Source: Basidiobolus meristosporus CBS 931.73
Lineage: Eukaryota > Basidiobolomycota > Basidiobolomycetes > Basidiobolales > Basidiobolaceae
DNA: 64,000 bases
Direction: 5' to 3'
NCBI GenBank assembly: GCA_002104905.1
Contig: MCFE01000028.1
Coordinates: forward strand, 62,001-126,000
Shown: positions 20,534 to 33,032 of the stretch, one piece after another
How positions within the stretch are numbered: the first letter of the stretch is position 1
Layout: each line of letters opens with the position of its first letter
The notes under the pieces: model-generated
Seen by the model: the letters and a program-made list of their open reading frames with translations, nothing else
What the model was told of the DNA's origin: nothing
Database searches by the model: none
Translations under genes and position numbers: made by a program

Positions 20534-23500
20534 TATAGATGGCGGATCAGAGTATGGATCGGTCCCAATGATTTGATCAAGTGAAGCCCAATCGTGCTTT
20601 GTGCCAAATTGTTGGACCAACTCAGTAAGTGCAAGAGAATGCCCGCCCCATTCACATTGAGTGGCTTCATTTGGAACGCTCAATAATCGACTCCTGACAT
20701 GGCTCATGCCAAATGCAGGTATTGACTACTCAGTAAGGCATATGGTTTACCAGGAAGCTCCAATATTACCAGTGGATGAAGTCAACCATAAGAAGTTGCT
20801 ATTGGAGAAAGGCTAAATTTGAACCACACGGATCCAGACTTGCATCCGACAGATCGCAATCTTGGCTGCACCTCAATGGGTGCCTGAGATAGGACGGCCC
20901 TAGGAGTCAGGTAATTCTACTGAACACAAGGATGGGTGTCGCCGCTCGAGTGCTCATTATTGAGTAGACTTATCGCATCATCAAGGAAGGGGATTCTCAG
21001 AATGGAATCGATGTGCCAGGCAGAGATTTCGTACAGCTGGGCTCTAAGCACTTCCATAATGATCCGGATTAGGTCATTGTATAGTCAGATAAGACTTGCT
21101 TTTTTTGTACACCAATGCTGGGCCCGACAACATGACGCTCAACCCCAATAGGCGACTGATTGGTAAGGATGCATATCAATCAGAATCAGAATCAGTGCAG
21201 AGCGTCGCCAATTGTAATGGTAACCATCCGGGTCATCTGAGCCTTCCGAGCAATAGTGATTAGACTGGCGGACAACCAAGTATGAATAGATGGTCACATT
21301 TGCACCCATATGGAAGTATAAATCGGGAATCTGGTAAATTCTATTTTCTCACCGTTCAATATAATCCACCGCGCCCATAGGGTCCCGTATATTTCTATCC
21401 TTGCATATTTCCTTTCTGTGGCACTTGGGATCTCTTCAATACCCACACCTGTCTAACCATGTGGCCGTGCCTATTGGGGCAGTCCTCCAATGAGATTGGC
21501 CGATGCAACCTGAGCTCTAGATCTTCCTACATAATTTGATTGATTTTGGGAGACTTTCATTTCGCTGTGGACCGATCACTTCGGCGCACATTTTGGGAGT
21601 GGGCAACACTGATTTTCACCTAATCAGTGAGCCCAATGTTACATGGTTGAACTTCTGCGTCATTGTACCTAAAACAATCACCACAACATGCTATAATATA
21701 AATATTCCTAATCAATGCTTAATAAGGGATGTCGCTTGGATCTTGATTCATTTTGTTTGAATGCGCCCGCCGTAACATTTGCCAAATCCTTGCGCTCAGA
21801 GCCTGGGAAGTGCATTAAATGACGGTGTGTCTCATACGAACATTCACACAGGTCCTCGAGTGGCGGGTGATATCAGATCAAAGACAGGTGGGGTGTAGCG
21901 GTTGGCCGACCGGATGCGCAGCATATGGTAAGGCCCCTTGTCAATAAATACACGCATCTAGGAATGGGTAGATGGAACGCTGCTGATTTCGGTGGATACC
22001 GATACCCACTGATTAAGACCGAATAGGCGTGACTAAGTGCTTGTTTAACTTGTGCGTTGGATGGAAGCTACTGGTGAATGTGGTTAGATTCAATTCACTT
22101 CCGCGTGGTTCCACAATCTACCCAGAATACGAGTGTGCTAAAAAGGTATAGACAGGTACATCATTTACCCCAATCTTATCTCTGCTTTGTATGGCTGATT
22201 TTATCATTCTATATGGAGTACACTTTCTGAGGTGGGAATTGGTGGTAAAGGGTGTGCAGAGATCTGTAAGGTGGCTGGTAGTGATCTAGGCCTCGTGCGC
22301 TTCTTAAAGGTGCACAATTACCTACAGAGCATCTGGGCATTCACCGAAGCCATTCACAAATGCCCCTTCTCCCAACGGTATCGGAAATTTGCTCCTGAAT
22401 CAGGAATTCGATTGTCCGTCGAGTTTGGTTTGGATTTTCATGGTACGCTTACTAGATTGATAACACCACCCCTAACATCTGAAGAAGGCTTTATTACCAC
22501 TGTTCAGCCGATTACTTGTTTTCATGGTGCAATTCTGGTCCGATACCTGAGATGTTGCCAGCACAACTAAACCATGTCCAAAAGGGGAAGTTCAAAATTG
22601 GTGTTGCAATTGTATGGATTTACCTACGTATATACATATATATATAAATTACGTGCTGGTTATCTTCACATGGGTCCTCTAAGTGAATTCATCAGCTTTG
22701 GCTCAAACCATGCAGCCTAGACAAACATCAAAACAGAAATTTCCAAGATGTCTTCCATCTGTTCATCCCTCTTGCATAGGTATATCTTATACGCCCGGCT
22801 ATTCCTTGTCCATATTTCAAGGCTGGATAATTAACAGCAATACTTGGGCTATACAGCAATGTTTACCTAATTCATCTGGTGGCAATGGCTAACATCCAAT
22901 ATTCTCCCAATTGCTCATATTGCATGATTTTGTACTGGATCAAGAAGACATGTTGCTGATTCTGGGCAATTGTGGCGACTATGGAAGAGGGCCTTGAATT
23001 TTACAGGTGTCTATAATGTTCTGGCGCACAATCTTCTATTTTGTTCTACAAAGCGCTACCAATAGTATGTATCATCTTGGCTCGATTAATGATCAACACT
23101 AGACGGTTGCAAACAATAATCCATGAATTCGCACTGAGCCAATAGCTTTGCCCGTTGTAAAATATTGAGCAGATTGGAGATTATGACCATCCAGTATATT
23201 CACTAATTTTGATGCGGCAGTAAGGGATTCGGACACTAAATTTTCCAAAGCCACCCTAAAAGCCTCCAAGCCCTGCACATGTTGTGACATATACTCAGCT
23301 ATTCAAACGCTATATTTCTACTCAATATACCACCATGTGAAATCCAACATCCTTCCAACTATACAAACATATCCAGCTAGAAATTCTTGCATGGATTCAT
23401 TAATATGTATATATATGTAGGTACCATACAAAAGTCAACAAAACCTTACTTGGGTCAAATGTATAACTTCAATACTGAAATGGGATTTTGCTTGTAACTT

Positions 23501-24659
23501 GTAGGCCCCAAGATTCTATAATCACATAGCAGCTCGTGAAATAAATGAACCAGCTTTTTTGCTAGTAATTAGTAGTAGAGAATCCCCGATTGTAGATGTT
23601 GCAATATTGTGGAGTTTAATAGAAGTAGTTAGATGAGCTTGAAGATTGGAATAATACTCGCTTGCTGGTGTATGAGACACAATCAAGACATCTATAGCCT
23701 AAGCGAAAACTTACAAAACTAATGACAATGCTACTTCAGGGAAGGTCTTTAGAAGCAATACACAAATCTTTTAACTACCTACTGGACTTCACAGAGTCAA
23801 GGTTATACAACCGATAGACTCAACAACTAATAAAATAGCAGTAGTCTTATGAGAATACCCAGAATATGTGAATAGGACACAACAGGAGATGGAGTGAATG
23901 CAATCATAAGTCCATAGTGGCCAAGTAAGAATTTTAGTAAAAACAGGAGGGAGGGTTTTCTATGGCAAATAGTTTCGCAGTGGATCAGTGATATTAAAAT
24001 GATTCAGATGGTATATATCCTGATAAAGCTATATAAGCAGGCCCTACATCTTACCTGATAGCCTCTGAGCAGCTGGGACCCCAAGAGGTGGTTTTGCCTA
24101 TGAGAACACAGTATATATACTATTTCTCATGTCTCTAATAAACTGTGATAAGAGTGTTTGAATGAAAGCTCAGTGAGACTATAGCAGTTTTGGGGCTATT
24201 TGGAGGAACTTGAAACTATTTTCATATAATAACTCGTTTGAAATTAATTAGGGTAGAAGGCCGTTGAGCATGGATACTAAGGTATTGTACTTCAATATAG
24301 CTATATCTGTGAAGCTCTGCCAAGGTTTTGTTGATATTGAGTAGGTCAATGGCTATTATCCCTCAGAATCTCGGGTAAGCCTGATTTTTAACTGTACATT
24401 ATTTACACCCTACACCCGCATATATATATATATATACGCTTGAAATTGTCACTCAGCAGGATTTAATGCGCGTCAGTAAATTTCTCGCCCGATTTCAGAC
24501 AGCATCATTAATCAAATATTCAACCACACTAATCAAACTACTGTCAGTGAAAAAAAGAAAAATTTCTTAACTCGGAAATGATTCCGCATTTTCTTACACA
24601 CGTATATTGGTTCTATCTTAGAGTGTACGCACAACTTGAAAACCTTGCAATAGATCATC
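20534..24659. other. gene-poor region upstream of PRP19
   Basis: No supportable coding region. An open frame at 22232-22570 has no recognisable motif. (TA)n tracts occur near 22630 and at 24421-24436. Near 24030-24145 a TATATAAGC is followed by CTAATAAACTG, a promoter plus poly(A) signal spacing that could be a relic LTR of an unknown element, but no termini are visible. Confidence 0.45.
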
Positions 24660-26393
24660 ATGTTCTGTGCTAGTAAGTCATCTCGCTAAATTGCGTTTCT
24701 TTCGCGTGTTTTCGCCCCCGTATCGCTCCGGAACTAACGCGAACAATCTTTGTCCCTAGTTTCTGGCGAGGCTCCTGAGGTTCCAGTTGTATCCAGCAAA
24801 TCTGGTCATGTATTTGAAAAGCGCTTGATCATCAAGTACCTGGCCGAAAACGACAACAAATGCCCCATCACAGGTGAAGAGCTTACTGAGCAGGATCTTG
24901 TCGAGGTGAAGTCTGGTAAATATCTATCGTACGCCTTACAACCGGTTACGCGTTTCTAATATTCTTCGGTGTAGTCCCCAAAATGGTCAAACCACGCACT
25001 CCAACAATGACTTCCATCCCTTCCATGTTGGCTTCTTTCCAGAATGAATGGGATAGCCTTATGCTAGAGACATACACTCTGAAGCAACAATACCAACAGG
25101 TTCGACAAGAGCTCAGTCACGCCCTATATCAGCAAGATGCTGCCTGCAGAGTTATCGCCAGAGTCACAAAAGAAAGAGACGCCGCTAGAGAAGCGTTGGT
25201 TAACCTTCGTGCTCATTTGGATTCTCATGCTCAAACGGCGCCGGACAATGGTGATGTGAATATGGATACCCAAGAGGAGGGGCTGACCAACGCGGTTATC
25301 GAGAAATTGACTCAAACAAGCCAAGCCCTATCGAAAACACGTAAGAAGAGAAAGGCTCCCGCCGAGCTTACAAGTGTAGATGCAGTGAGATCTTACACAC
25401 AAACCTCAGTCGTTCCTGCGCTTCACTCTTCGACTGCCCCAGGTATCACATGTCTTGATCTTGATGCTACGAACAAGTTGGTGCTTACCGGTGGTCACGA
25501 CAAGATTGCCCAAATCTACAAGCAAGACGAAGAGAAGACCGTGGCCGAATTGAAGGGACACACCAAACGTATTACGGATGTTCTGTTCCAAGGGGCTGAG
25601 TCCGGGGTCGCCTTAACATCTAGCGCTGATAAGACGGTGAAGGTTTGGAAGCCCGAGGGCTCCGGATATGCTTGTGTGAATACCATCGACGCTCACGAAT
25701 CCGAAGTGACATCCATCACCTTACATCCTTCCAAGGAGTTCCTGGTCAGTTCCTCCCAGGATTCCACCTGGGCTTTCCACGATCTGGGAACTGGAAGAAC
25801 CTTGTCAAAGGTCAGCACTGCTGATGTCCAAACCGGATACAGCTGTGCGCAATTCCACCCTGACGGATTGATTCTTGGTACCGGTACTAACGATTCAGCT
25901 GTTCGTATCTGGGATGTTAAATCCCAATCCAACGTAGCCACATTTGCTGGCCACACAGGTCGCGTCACTTCACTCTCGTTCTCGGAGAATGGGTTAGTCT
26001 ATTCCCACCAACACACCCTCGTCACCCTCACCGCCCTTACTAACCCCTCTTTTCCAACCCAGCTACTATCTTGCCACATCCTCTGAAGACAATCTCGTGA
26101 AGTTGTGGGATCTTCGTAAATTGGTGAACTTCAAAACCCTGGAGCTCCCACAAAACAACAAGGTCAACGTGGTCAACTTCGATTACAGTGGTCAGTACCT
26201 TGCCGTGGGTGGTACGGACGTTCGGGTCTTCAAGGTCAAGGAGTGGGACGAGCTTGCCGTTTTGTCCGACAACACTGCCGAGGTCAATGATTTGAGCTTC
26301 GGTGAATACGCTCGCTTCTTGGTCAGCGGTGGCATGGACAGAAGCTTGAGATATTTCGGACCTGGTTCATCTCAGCCTATGGAGACTGCCTAA
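24660..26393 (+). CDS. PRP19: Prp19, U-box E3 ligase and spliceosome activation factor (505 aa, 4 exons)
   Basis: Exons 24660-24672, 24760-24915, 24975-25992 and 26063-26393 join in frame. The introns are 87, 59 and 70 bp with CTAAC/CTAAT branch sites. The N-terminus (MFCAISGEAPEVPVVS) and the following VFEKRLI.KYLAEN...CPITGE are the Prp19 U-box, which binds E2 enzymes. Residues about 60-140 form the coiled-coil tetramerisation and Cwc2/Cdc5-binding region. The C-terminal half is a WD40 propeller (repeats ending KVWK, RIWD, KLWD). The 505-residue length equals that of yeast and human Prp19. The protein is the core of the nineteen complex in the nucleus. The first exon is only 13 nt. The poly(A) signal AATAAA is at 26552-26557, only about 55 bp from the convergent GAA1 stop codon. 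Confidence 0.97.
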
Positions 26394-26609
26394 ATACTGC
26401 CGATCTGGCGATTGTCCCATTCACGAATTCCATAATCTTGTCACTCACGCGTCCCCTCCTCCCCTTTCTCATATTTCTTTACTGAACTCGGTTCCATTTT
26501 TCCTACACTTGTTTGTTGACCGGAAAAAAAGATGATACTCTGTAAAAAGCCAATAAAAATGTCCCAATTGACATGCACATCTACCCGTAACATCTTTATT
26601 GGTGAGAGG

Positions 26610-29195
26610 CTACTGACTCGGCTGGGTTTCCTTGTTGCTAGTCCAAGCAAGCACCGAGTACGTTACGTTGATGGGCCAGTAGACAAGGTAAACAAGTGGC
26701 AGAAACCAGCCAAACAATACGACGAAATCGTATTTAAGATATTCGTAGAGTTCCACCACACCCTGGCCGTACACAAAGCTGCAGAGAAGGAGCAGACTTG
26801 GGGGTGATATAGCGGTGGTCAGGATGAATTGCAATGCGCGGGCCAAGACATGGCTGCGCGGCTGAATCAACGCGTAGGGGAGGAACACAAGGATTCCCAT
26901 GAACACAGCAAAGCTATAGTTCAACGCGGCAAGGCCCACCAGGGTGACTGCAGTCCACGCCAGGGCAAAGCAGCGTAATACCTGAAGATTGTAAGGGGTG
27001 AATTCGGCCCGCTGACGAACAGCCGAGCTAATAAAAAGCGGGAAGCCGAACGCGAATATCCCGCTAAGAGGCAGCGACTGAATAGCAAGGTCAATTAAAA
27101 GTGCTCGGTGAAATCACTTCAGTAAACAATAGTTACGATCTCTTCGGTAATCGGGTGTACGATCAACAGGTTCAGTGAGAACAGAAGTACGCAGCCTAGG
27201 ATGGAGAGCCCGATCACGATGATGGATGTCTGGAGTGGAATGCTGTGCTGAGTGTAGGCTACCGAGGTTTTGATGGATTTGACATCCTTGCCTTCGTGAT
27301 TTACATCCTCCACCAATTCGACCTCTGCAACACTATCGTCAAATGAGAACCAGAGCTTCAATGATATCAATAAGAGTCCAACTGCGATGCAGATAACGGG
27401 TGGGATGTAGAGGGCAATGGATACGTAGCGTGATGCATCGGGAAGTAGGTAGAAGAAGAACGATTGATGGAAGTGCTCCAATAGGTTGTTGATACTTCTC
27501 AGCGTCGATTCGATCAATCTGTCGACAAGTTGAGGGGATTGAGTGGATGGTGACGTTTTGCCGGGATTAAGCGTGCACTTACATTCCGATCTTTTGGTAT
27601 TGGAAGCCGAATCTTCCTGATCCACTGACACCGTGTAGCGAAATGGCGTCGATTTTGTAGCTAGTATGTATATGTGCGTTGGTTCAAAGGGGATACGCGT
27701 ATGTGATGTAGCAACAAAACTGACCGATGGAACAGGCCATGAACCCCGGAAGGATGGCACGAGGCTTGATACTTCATGGTGGTGAGCATGGTGTGAAGCG
27801 ACTTGGTATAGCTTCTAGGTGCGTAAATGTCCAGTTTCGAGGCGGGCTTGTGGAGGGTGACCGAGATGCCTTCGTAGCGACATATCTGAACGACAGTGTT
27901 GATCAAATCAAGGTTAGGAAGCTGTCCATTAAGCCCCTCTAAAGTCAACAGGTGTCAGTTTCGCAATTCAACCAACAGATGCCCACAAGATGTTTACCAA
28001 AGAAAATCCCCAACGAGCTGTAGCTTCCGGTGCCAGGGAAATCCAGATTCAATGCCCCTTGAATAGCTCCGGAACGAACAAAGATCTGCTCGTCATCTAA
28101 ATCGTGGTTTAGGCAATGGTATCTTCGAATTAGTCAATTATCTTCACCAATACCGTGTTTGGGGACACCGTGGTACGCATCTAACCAAGCTTGTATTCCT
28201 GCGGTATTCTTGTCTGCAATTACCACCACTATATCCTTGGACCAGAAGGTGAACTCTTCAAACCAAACCCATTTAGTTGGAGATTCCATGGCATATATGA
28301 ATGGCTGCCCCTTACTCTTTAGAAATTTGGCCAACGACAAAAGCATCGAAACCCCGTTGATATTATCTAAGCAAGTTTTGTTGGTTACGGCAAGTCACTG
28401 TTAGACCAATCGACTCATACTACCTTGGTTTGCCTCCTGTGAATCCCAAGATGCGGTCAGCACCATAGCCTCAGTATTATCGCTGCGCGGTGCTTTGAGG
28501 ATTCCAAAAGCATTGGTTCCGTTTACCACCTGTTATATGCCATTAAGAAACCGAAGCCACTATGGAGCCACAATAAGATCCCGACCTTATTATACGATAA
28601 TGGAATCTCGAAATCCTGGGTGGCGGTGATATAGCCGAAGCTTCTTAACTCCCTCTCTACAAAAGACGCTTTTCTATTTTCGCAAGGTGTGTTAGTTTCT
28701 GCGGCAAGTAGGAGAGATGAAGAAAGCTTCTACTCTTTGATGGGGTTGGTGCGTAATGATTCCAAGACCTGGGCATAATGTCTGGCCACGTTTACTTCAT
28801 TCTCACCAAAGAAATTGTTTGTCTGACGAACATAATCGTTGAGCGATTTTACTCCTGGAGGTTGGGTTTGATGGGATTTACCTGGCCGGGTAACAAGGCA
28901 TTTTCTGAAATATACGTATCATGACTATACTCATCGTGAGGCAAGACCAATAGCCAACCCAGGCCAACTATAAACAGGACAAGACTAATACGTAGAAAAC
29001 AATACGGTTAACTCTCGACGTCTATGAATGCATAGCTGTCGGGAAATATAAAAACCTAAGTGTCGCGACATGATTTTCCAGAAGCTTCAAGGCTTTCCGT
29101 TTTAGAGTGATCTTGTTATATTGCTTTGAGGATATTTCGGAGTATGGAGGAATGGGGGCCGCGTTTCTCCCCTCCGGAATTGCTTTACTTGACAT
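26610..29195 (-). CDS. GAA1: Gaa1, GPI transamidase subunit (659 aa, 11 exons)
   Basis: Exons on the minus strand: 29056-29195, 28882-28984, 28734-28822, 28586-28673, 28424-28529, 28154-28366, 27998-28096, 27725-27938, 27583-27660, 27137-27518 and 26610-27077. All junction phases agree and the sum is exactly 660 codons. The protein has an N-terminal membrane anchor (about residues 47-63), then family motifs ENALLPGQ, WSKDIVVVIAD, AWLDAYHGVP, FEGLNGQLPNLDLINT, HGLFHRYKI and FHQSFFFYLLPDASRYVSI. About six further hydrophobic segments make up the C-terminus. Gaa1 works in the ER membrane, where the transamidase attaches GPI anchors to proteins. Introns are 56-71 bp. Intron 1 (GTTTTT donor) and intron 4 (GTCGGG donor) have weak donors, so those two junctions are the least certain. 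AATAAA on the minus strand is at 26595-26600. Confidence 0.95.
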
Positions 29196-29528
29196 CCTCG
29201 TAATGTTGTTCACTTGGAAGTGTGTCAACCTGATTGAGTGGGCAGAATAAAGCGATGTCCTACCACATTGAATCGGAATGTTGATTTATTGCGTTTACCC
29301 AAGTAGCATTATTTGTGACCTCCTTGGAAACTTGATTAAATGCTTGGTTAAAGAGGTTGTTAAAATGGCATTAAAATCAAGAAACTGGGCCCCATTGTAG
29401 GCCCAGGGGTGGGATTTTTTTTGATCAGATATCAGTCTAATTCTTCTGATATGTAACGTATTCACAGCCGTGGAATTCGGCTGAGGTTTTCTTGGTTTAT
29501 TTTTTAATCTCGACTCGCGCTACCCAAC
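29196..29528. promoter_or_regulatory. shared promoter region between GAA1 and SF3B2
   Basis: The 333 bp between two divergent start codons must hold both promoters. I see no clear TATA box. A T-rich run (29408-29424) and a CTGAGGTTTTC stretch precede the SF3B2 ATG. Confidence 0.5.
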
Positions 29529-31709
29529 ATGACCGTAGAACCGGCAGTAGAGACACCCGTGACCAACGGAGATTCTTCACACCCATCGAACGAGAAGCAA
29601 GTGGTGGACAAAAAGAACAGCAAAATCCCAAAGCGTAAAAGAAATAAGAAAAAGAAGAGAACCCAAGTGGATGACAAAAAGCACGAGATTCCCCCTACGG
29701 AAGACGTAAACTAACGCTCAACCCATTCATCCAATACCCCATTGAGACTAACGATTTTCGCGTTTATCACCAGAAACAAGACGAGGTAGTCATCGAATAT
29801 GTACCGCAGAAGATAGAGATCGACGATCCAAATTTCAAAGATTTTGCGGAGATCTTTTCACATTTCCAAGGTTTATCGAATGAAGAAGGTGCCGACGATG
29901 TAAGACCAGGAACCGACGCTTAAGGCCAGTCCGTGTTTTACTCACTAACCTCTTAATCTAGGCTTCAAATGATCTCGACGGCGAGAAAGTACAGGATGCT
30001 AGCAAGGAGGCTAAAGATTCAGACGAGGAGAATTCCGATTCGGACACAGAAAAGGATAAATCGAAGTTGTCAAAAAAGAAGCTTCGCAGAATCAATCGCT
30101 TGAGTGTAGCTGAATTGAAGCAATTGGTCAAGAAGCCTGAAGTTGTGGAGGTAATTCAAGGTTTCATAGTTTTCAGTGTTTCCCGATTGATAGTAAACAG
30201 CATCTCGTATAGTGGGTTGACGTTACAGCAGCCGATCCCAAGTTGTTAGTATACCTTAAAGCTTATAGAAACTCCGTCTCGGTTCCAAAGCATTGGTCTC
30301 AAAAGCGTAAATACCTCCAGGGTAAACGTGGTATTGAGAAGCCGCCATTTGAACTCCCAGGTATGAATTTTCCTCCAGCCGCAAAGCCAGTTCTTCATTA
30401 GAACTAACCCATTCCGCAATACAGATTTCATCAAGGACACGGGTATTATGGAGATGAGATCCGCAACCAAGGAAAGAGAGGATGCTGCTAAACTGAAATC
30501 CAAGACTCGCGAGCGCATGCAACCAAAGATGGGAAAGCTAGACATAGATTACCAGAAATTGCACGATGCGTTCTTCCGCTTCCAGACGAAACCCAGACTG
30601 ACGTCGCACGGCGAATTGTATGTCACAGCCCATATGATGTGTGATTTTGGCAGCCCCCGCTAACCATCTGTTCTTCATAGGTACTATGAAGGTAAAGAGT
30701 TCGAAACAAAGCTCAAGGAGAAAAAGCCTGGACATCTCTCCGAAGAGCTTAAAGCAGCTCTGAATATTCCGCCTTTGGCACCTCCTCCCTGGTTGATTAA
30801 CATGCAGCGTTATGGCCCACCACCCAGTTACCCCAATTTAAAGATTCCTGGGCTAAATGCACCTATACCTGAAGGAGCACAGTGGGGATACCATCCTGGT
30901 GGCTGGGGCAAGCCTCCAGTTGACGAATTTAATCGTCCACTTTATGGCGATGTATTCGGAACCAGCACCACCATTGACGTTCCATTTGACATTATAGAGC
31001 CCATAGAAAAGAACCCATGGGGTAAGCTTGAATCGGATGAGGAAGAGGAGGAGGAAGAAGAAGAGGAGGAGGAGGAGAGAGAAGAGGAGATGGGCGGGGA
31101 TGAGCCCGAGACCTCATCAGCCGACTTCATCGAGGGTCTTGAAACCCCGAGTGGTCTTTCTAGCGTTCAAACTGGACTGGAAACACCTGCATCTATCGAG
31201 CTACGTAAAAACATTGAGAGACAGTTTGCCGATGATGAGCCCAAGCAGCTTTATCAAGTTCTCCAACAGAGAGACACCAACATCACTGGATTTATGGGAT
31301 CGCAACATGCATATGATGTTCAATCTACAACCAGTAGCTCATCTAGCAGACACAAGGTACGTGTGCGTCTCTTCCTCAGCCACGTTTATAGAAACATAAC
31401 CCAATTTGCATAGCGTAAGGTTGGCGCAGGGGTTGATGTTAACATAGACCCATCAGAACTTGGGCATCTTGATCAAGACACACTAAAAGCCAAGTACGAG
31501 GAGCAACAAAGGGTACGTATGGCGATTTCCTGTAGCTTGGACCATGACTAACTTGGTTTCAACCATCCTAGGCTGCCCATCCTGAGCACATTCAAGAAGA
31601 CCTGAGTGATATGGTGGCGGAGCATGCCAGCAAACAAGCCAAGAAGCGTCAAAGAGCCACCGATTCTAAGAAAGATAGCTCGAAAAAGTACAAGGACTTC
31701 AAATTCTAA
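29529..31709 (+). CDS. SF3B2: SF3b subunit 2 (SAP145/Cus1), U2 snRNP (581 aa, 8 exons)
   Basis: Exons 29529-29705, 29774-29899, 29962-30150, 30213-30360, 30425-30617, 30681-31356, 31414-31512 and 31572-31709 join in phase. The protein helps U2 snRNP bind the intron branch site. Family blocks are unmistakable: KLSKKKLRRINRLSVAELKQ, KYLQGKRGIEKPPFELP, PKMGKLDIDYQKLHDAFF (DUF382 region), EGKEFETKLKEKKPG (PSP motif) and PPPSYPNLKIPGLNAPIP with WGKPPVDEFNRPLYGDVFG. Then come an acidic run of about 25 Glu/Asp (from about 31030) and a basic C-terminus ending KYKDFKF. The N-terminus is a Lys-rich tail with KRKRNKKKKR. At 581 residues it is shorter than the human protein but longer than yeast Cus1. 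AATAAA follows at 31813-31818. Confidence 0.97.
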
Positions 31710-31868
31710 ATCCTTTCCACCCATCTGTCGTTGCGCTACAGTATGCTTTTTTATTTCAGTTGAACTCACTGTACCAAGCAGTGGCTTCAGTATCACTTGT
31801 GTAACATAAGAAAATAAATCATATTTCAGAAACGTTACTTTCGTCCCAAATCCATACCACCAAGCCGC

Positions 31869-32765
31869 CTACGCTACTTGGCCACAAGACACTATCATGA
31901 TGTCAGTGGAAGGAGTGTCCGACTTGCATTCCACCTTGTTGATGGCATCAAGAATCTCCAAGCCCTGCACCACTTGACCGAAGAGTACGTGCTTACCATT
32001 CATCTTCGCGAGTTTCTTGGCGTCATCGGTCAAGGTCAAAAAGAACTGAGAAGTGTTGGAGTTTTTTCCCGAGTTCGCCATTCCCAGCAATCCCTTCTTA
32101 TCGAACTTCTTCTTCAAACCAGCCGGCTCATCCGAGAACTTGGAGTTGTAGATAGAGTCCCCGCCTGAGCCGTCGCCTGTTCACAAAATCGTTTGAGTAA
32201 ACCAGAGAGTGCATAAGCATAGTGCTGATATAAACCTCGGGTGAAATCTCCGCCTTGGGCTATGAACTCCGGAACGACTCGGAAGAACTTCGAGCCTTCA
32301 TAGTGCAGTGGCTTTTTGGTCGACTTGGAGACGCCACGCTCACCGGTACACAAGCACCTGAAGTTTTCACAAGTCTTGGGGCAATCCTTGTTGAAGAGCT
32401 CCAGTACAAGGCGGCCACCAGGAAGATCGCTTGGCTTGGAAAGCTGAATGGGACCCTGTTATGCCACCGATGGTCGAAGTAAGTAAACCTGAATTTCCAC
32501 TGGACTGCCCATCCTCAAGAGGCGCCACTTTTCTTACCTGAGAGGAGACACTTGGGTTGCTTTCGTATAGCTCTTTGACCATTTCCTTCTGCTCCTCATC
32601 CAAATCCTCCACCGACTTGACCTCAGGCAATCCGTAAGATTTTCCGTCGGTGTTGATGAACTCGATGGTTCTCATATAGCTCTTCACTAGCGACGCATGT
32701 TCCTCCTGATCGCCAATGACTATATCTAGAAAAACTCGAGTGGTTTCGGAGGTCTTGGGTGGCAT
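31869..32765 (-). CDS. cyclophilin-type peptidyl-prolyl isomerase with a large insertion (251 aa, 3 exons)
   Basis: Exons 32538-32765, 32236-32455 and 31869-32176 join in phase. The introns are 82 and 59 bp. After a first strand ([10 protein letters not shown], residues 10-19) about 70 extra residues intervene before the domain resumes at [23 protein letters not shown]. The rest is a normal cyclophilin: [23 protein letters not shown] with the catalytic Arg of [32 protein letters not shown] and a C-terminal DIMIVSCGQ. The position of the cyclosporin-contact Trp (WLDGKH in cyclophilin A) is Lys (AKMNGKH), so cyclosporin binding is probably weak. No signal peptide or retention signal is visible, so it is likely cytosolic or nuclear. 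It converges on SF3B2, with 159 bp between the stop codons. Confidence 0.92.
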
Positions 32766-33032
32766 GTTGTCTTGGGCCGAATGGGTGAACGAATCTGACG
32801 TGCCTGGGTTGATATCAAGGTAAAAAAATCCATCGGATCAATGATCGTCAACCAAAAGCTGGGTTGTCTGGATCAATTTACTATAGCCTAGCGTTTGGTG
32901 ATTTATTGTTTGGTGAGATTGGTCTGATTATCCATGGAAAACCAGGGCGAATGATGTGGATGCGGTAGGATTAGGTATTTACAGACACAAGGAATGTGGT
33001 GTTATACGAACACAAGGAATATGGTGTGATTC

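Noticed and set aside
20402-20707. Overlapping open frames in the GGAATG array
   Set aside because: A six-base repeat without stops is open in several frames by nature; no coding evidence.
22232-22570. 112-codon open frame
   Set aside because: No recognisable family or composition bias, and it stands alone in a gene-poor region.
24020-24180. Possible unknown solo LTR (TATATAAGC followed by AATAAA)
   Set aside because: No terminal inverted repeat, no target duplication and no second copy in the window.
28855-28881. 27-bp intron in GAA1
   Set aside because: First considered for joining LLPGQ to the next block. Using the acceptor at 28823 gives a normal 59-bp intron and better family match.
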